Of a stretch of DNA of 13,020 nt, positions 12,533-13,020 are shown piece after piece (positions within the stretch are counted from its first letter, which is position 1; each line of letters begins with the position of its first letter). The notes beneath the pieces were generated by a model. The model saw only the letters and a list, made by a program, of their open reading frames with translations, was not told the DNA's origin and made no database searches. Origin of the DNA: Oligoflexia bacterium. Its GTDB lineage: Bacteria > Bdellovibrionota > JAFGOL01. The position numbers and the translations under genes are program-made. The stretch spans positions 1 through 13,020 of the forward strand of contig JAFGOL010000051.1 in assembly GCA_016926495.1 (NCBI GenBank), read 5' to 3'.

Positions 12533-12647
12533 AAATAGAATACCGGCAAATCTCGGACTGCACCGGCGTTGTTATTTATGAGTAATTTAAGAAAAGGACC
12601 AGACGCAGCAGACATCAGGATAATTTACAATTTGTAAAAGGCGCGAA
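12533..12647. other. non-coding gap between the exporter remnant and the AT-rich gene
   Basis: This 115-base stretch separates two converging gene traces. I see no RNA gene, GC-rich hairpin with a T-run, or insertion-sequence end. Its only regular element is the small palindrome listed separately. Confidence 0.5.
12624..12638. repeat. 15-base AT-rich palindrome
   Basis: TTTACAA and TTGTAAA form a perfect 7-base inverted repeat around one T. It lies 10 bases past the stop of the minus-strand partial gene. It could be an operator-like site or chance in AT-rich DNA. The stem is too weak for a terminator. Confidence 0.3.
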
Positions 12648-13020
12648 TCAATCGGATAAGAGTAATTCCCAGAATGGAAAAAAGCCGTCATATTCTACAC
12701 CGACACTATTGCAATTGCATCCACTACGAGAAGAAGTCCCTTTTAAGTATTTATTGAAAAAATCAATTTGATATTTAATGGATTCTTCCAACTTGCTATC
12801 ATTACTTCTTTCTACAACACCCAAAGTAATGCCCTCTAAAACCATTAGATATAAATCAACCGCTTCATCGCTGTAAATTTTATATTCAACTTTTACTTTA
12901 GTGTTTCTGAATTTATTGGAAAGTGCCTTATATACACCAGGTATATGACCTAACCCTGTTATAATCTGAATATTTTTATCTTGTTGTATTGCCTCGCAGG
13001 ATTTTTTTATTATATTTTGA
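12648..13020 (-). CDS. hypothetical protein, C-terminal part (5' end outside the window)
   Basis: The frame ending in TGA at 12650-12648 is open without a break to the window edge, giving at least 124 residues. An internal ATG at 12845 exists, but the open frame continues well above it, so the real start is probably outside. Readable segments include IQIITGLGHIPGVYKALSNK and DEAVDLYLMVLEGITLGVVE, followed by a charged helix and a Ser/Cys-containing stretch near the end (SRSGCNCNS). No signal peptide or membrane helix is visible. I do not recognise the family. The 60-base blocks I counted by hand have only about 27-37% G+C, clearly lower than most of the Tad genes. This suggests a different origin. 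It shares the strand of the Tad operon but is separated from it by the exporter remnant. Confidence 0.6.
   Translation of the reverse strand, partial: QNIIKKSCEAIQQDKNIQIITGLGHIPGVYKALSNKFRNTKVKVEYKIYSDEAVDLYLMVLEGITLGVVERSNDSKLEESIKYQIDFFNKYLKGTSSRSGCNCNSVGVEYDGFFPFWELLLSD

Noticed and set aside
12648..12845. Separate 65-codon gene starting at the ATG at 12845
   Set aside because: The frame is open for another 58 codons up to the window edge, so this is more likely the C-terminus of a longer gene.

Overview
The window is dominated by a Tad (Flp, type IVc) pilus locus, encoded almost entirely on the minus strand and read from high to low coordinates. A secretin with a Sec signal peptide indicates a double-membraned (Gram-negative type) bacterium. 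Base composition of the main block is moderate. Gene content (Flp-like prepilins, CpaB, secretin, a MinD-like ATPase, FHA-TPR proteins, HD-GYP) would fit deltaproteobacterial lineages or candidate phyla such as Omnitrophota or Elusimicrobiota, but nothing here fixes the taxon.

Layout in transcription order. (1) 13020-12648: the C-terminal part of an unrecognised, AT-rich gene running in from outside the window. (2) 12242-12532, plus strand: a decayed, frameshifted LysE/RhtB exporter remnant. (3) 12130-11123: an HD-GYP cyclic-di-GMP phosphodiesterase-like protein behind its own candidate promoter. (4) 11049-4390: an apparent operon of tadC, a DUF192 gene, three FHA-domain membrane proteins (FHA-sensor-PAS, FHA-TPR, double FHA-TPR) and a PP2C-like phosphatase with damaged catalytic motifs. 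Genes overlap or are separated by a few bases. (5) 4383-4354: a consensus sigma70 promoter. (6) 4311-1: the structural operon, with three small Flp-type prepilins, two larger TadE-like pseudopilins, CpaB/RcpC, the RcpA/CpaC secretin and the first 53 codons of a TadZ/CpaE-type ATPase cut by the window edge. TadA, TadB and the prepilin peptidase are not in the window and may lie downstream or elsewhere.

Working model. The pilins and minor pilins would be processed at a common G^Q site. TadC, with partners outside the window, would assemble them, and the fibre would exit through the secretin stabilised by CpaB. The MinD-like ATPase would position the machine. The unusual part is the regulatory and scaffold block between tadC and flp: four FHA domains, at least two TPR arms predicted to lie in the periplasm, a PAS module and a degenerate PP2C, with no Ser/Thr kinase in view. 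This suggests that phosphothreonine-dependent or FHA-scaffolded assembly controls this pilus, with HD-GYP as a possible cyclic-di-GMP input. That is inference from domain layout. No tRNA, rRNA, CRISPR array, intact insertion sequence or convincing intrinsic terminator was found.
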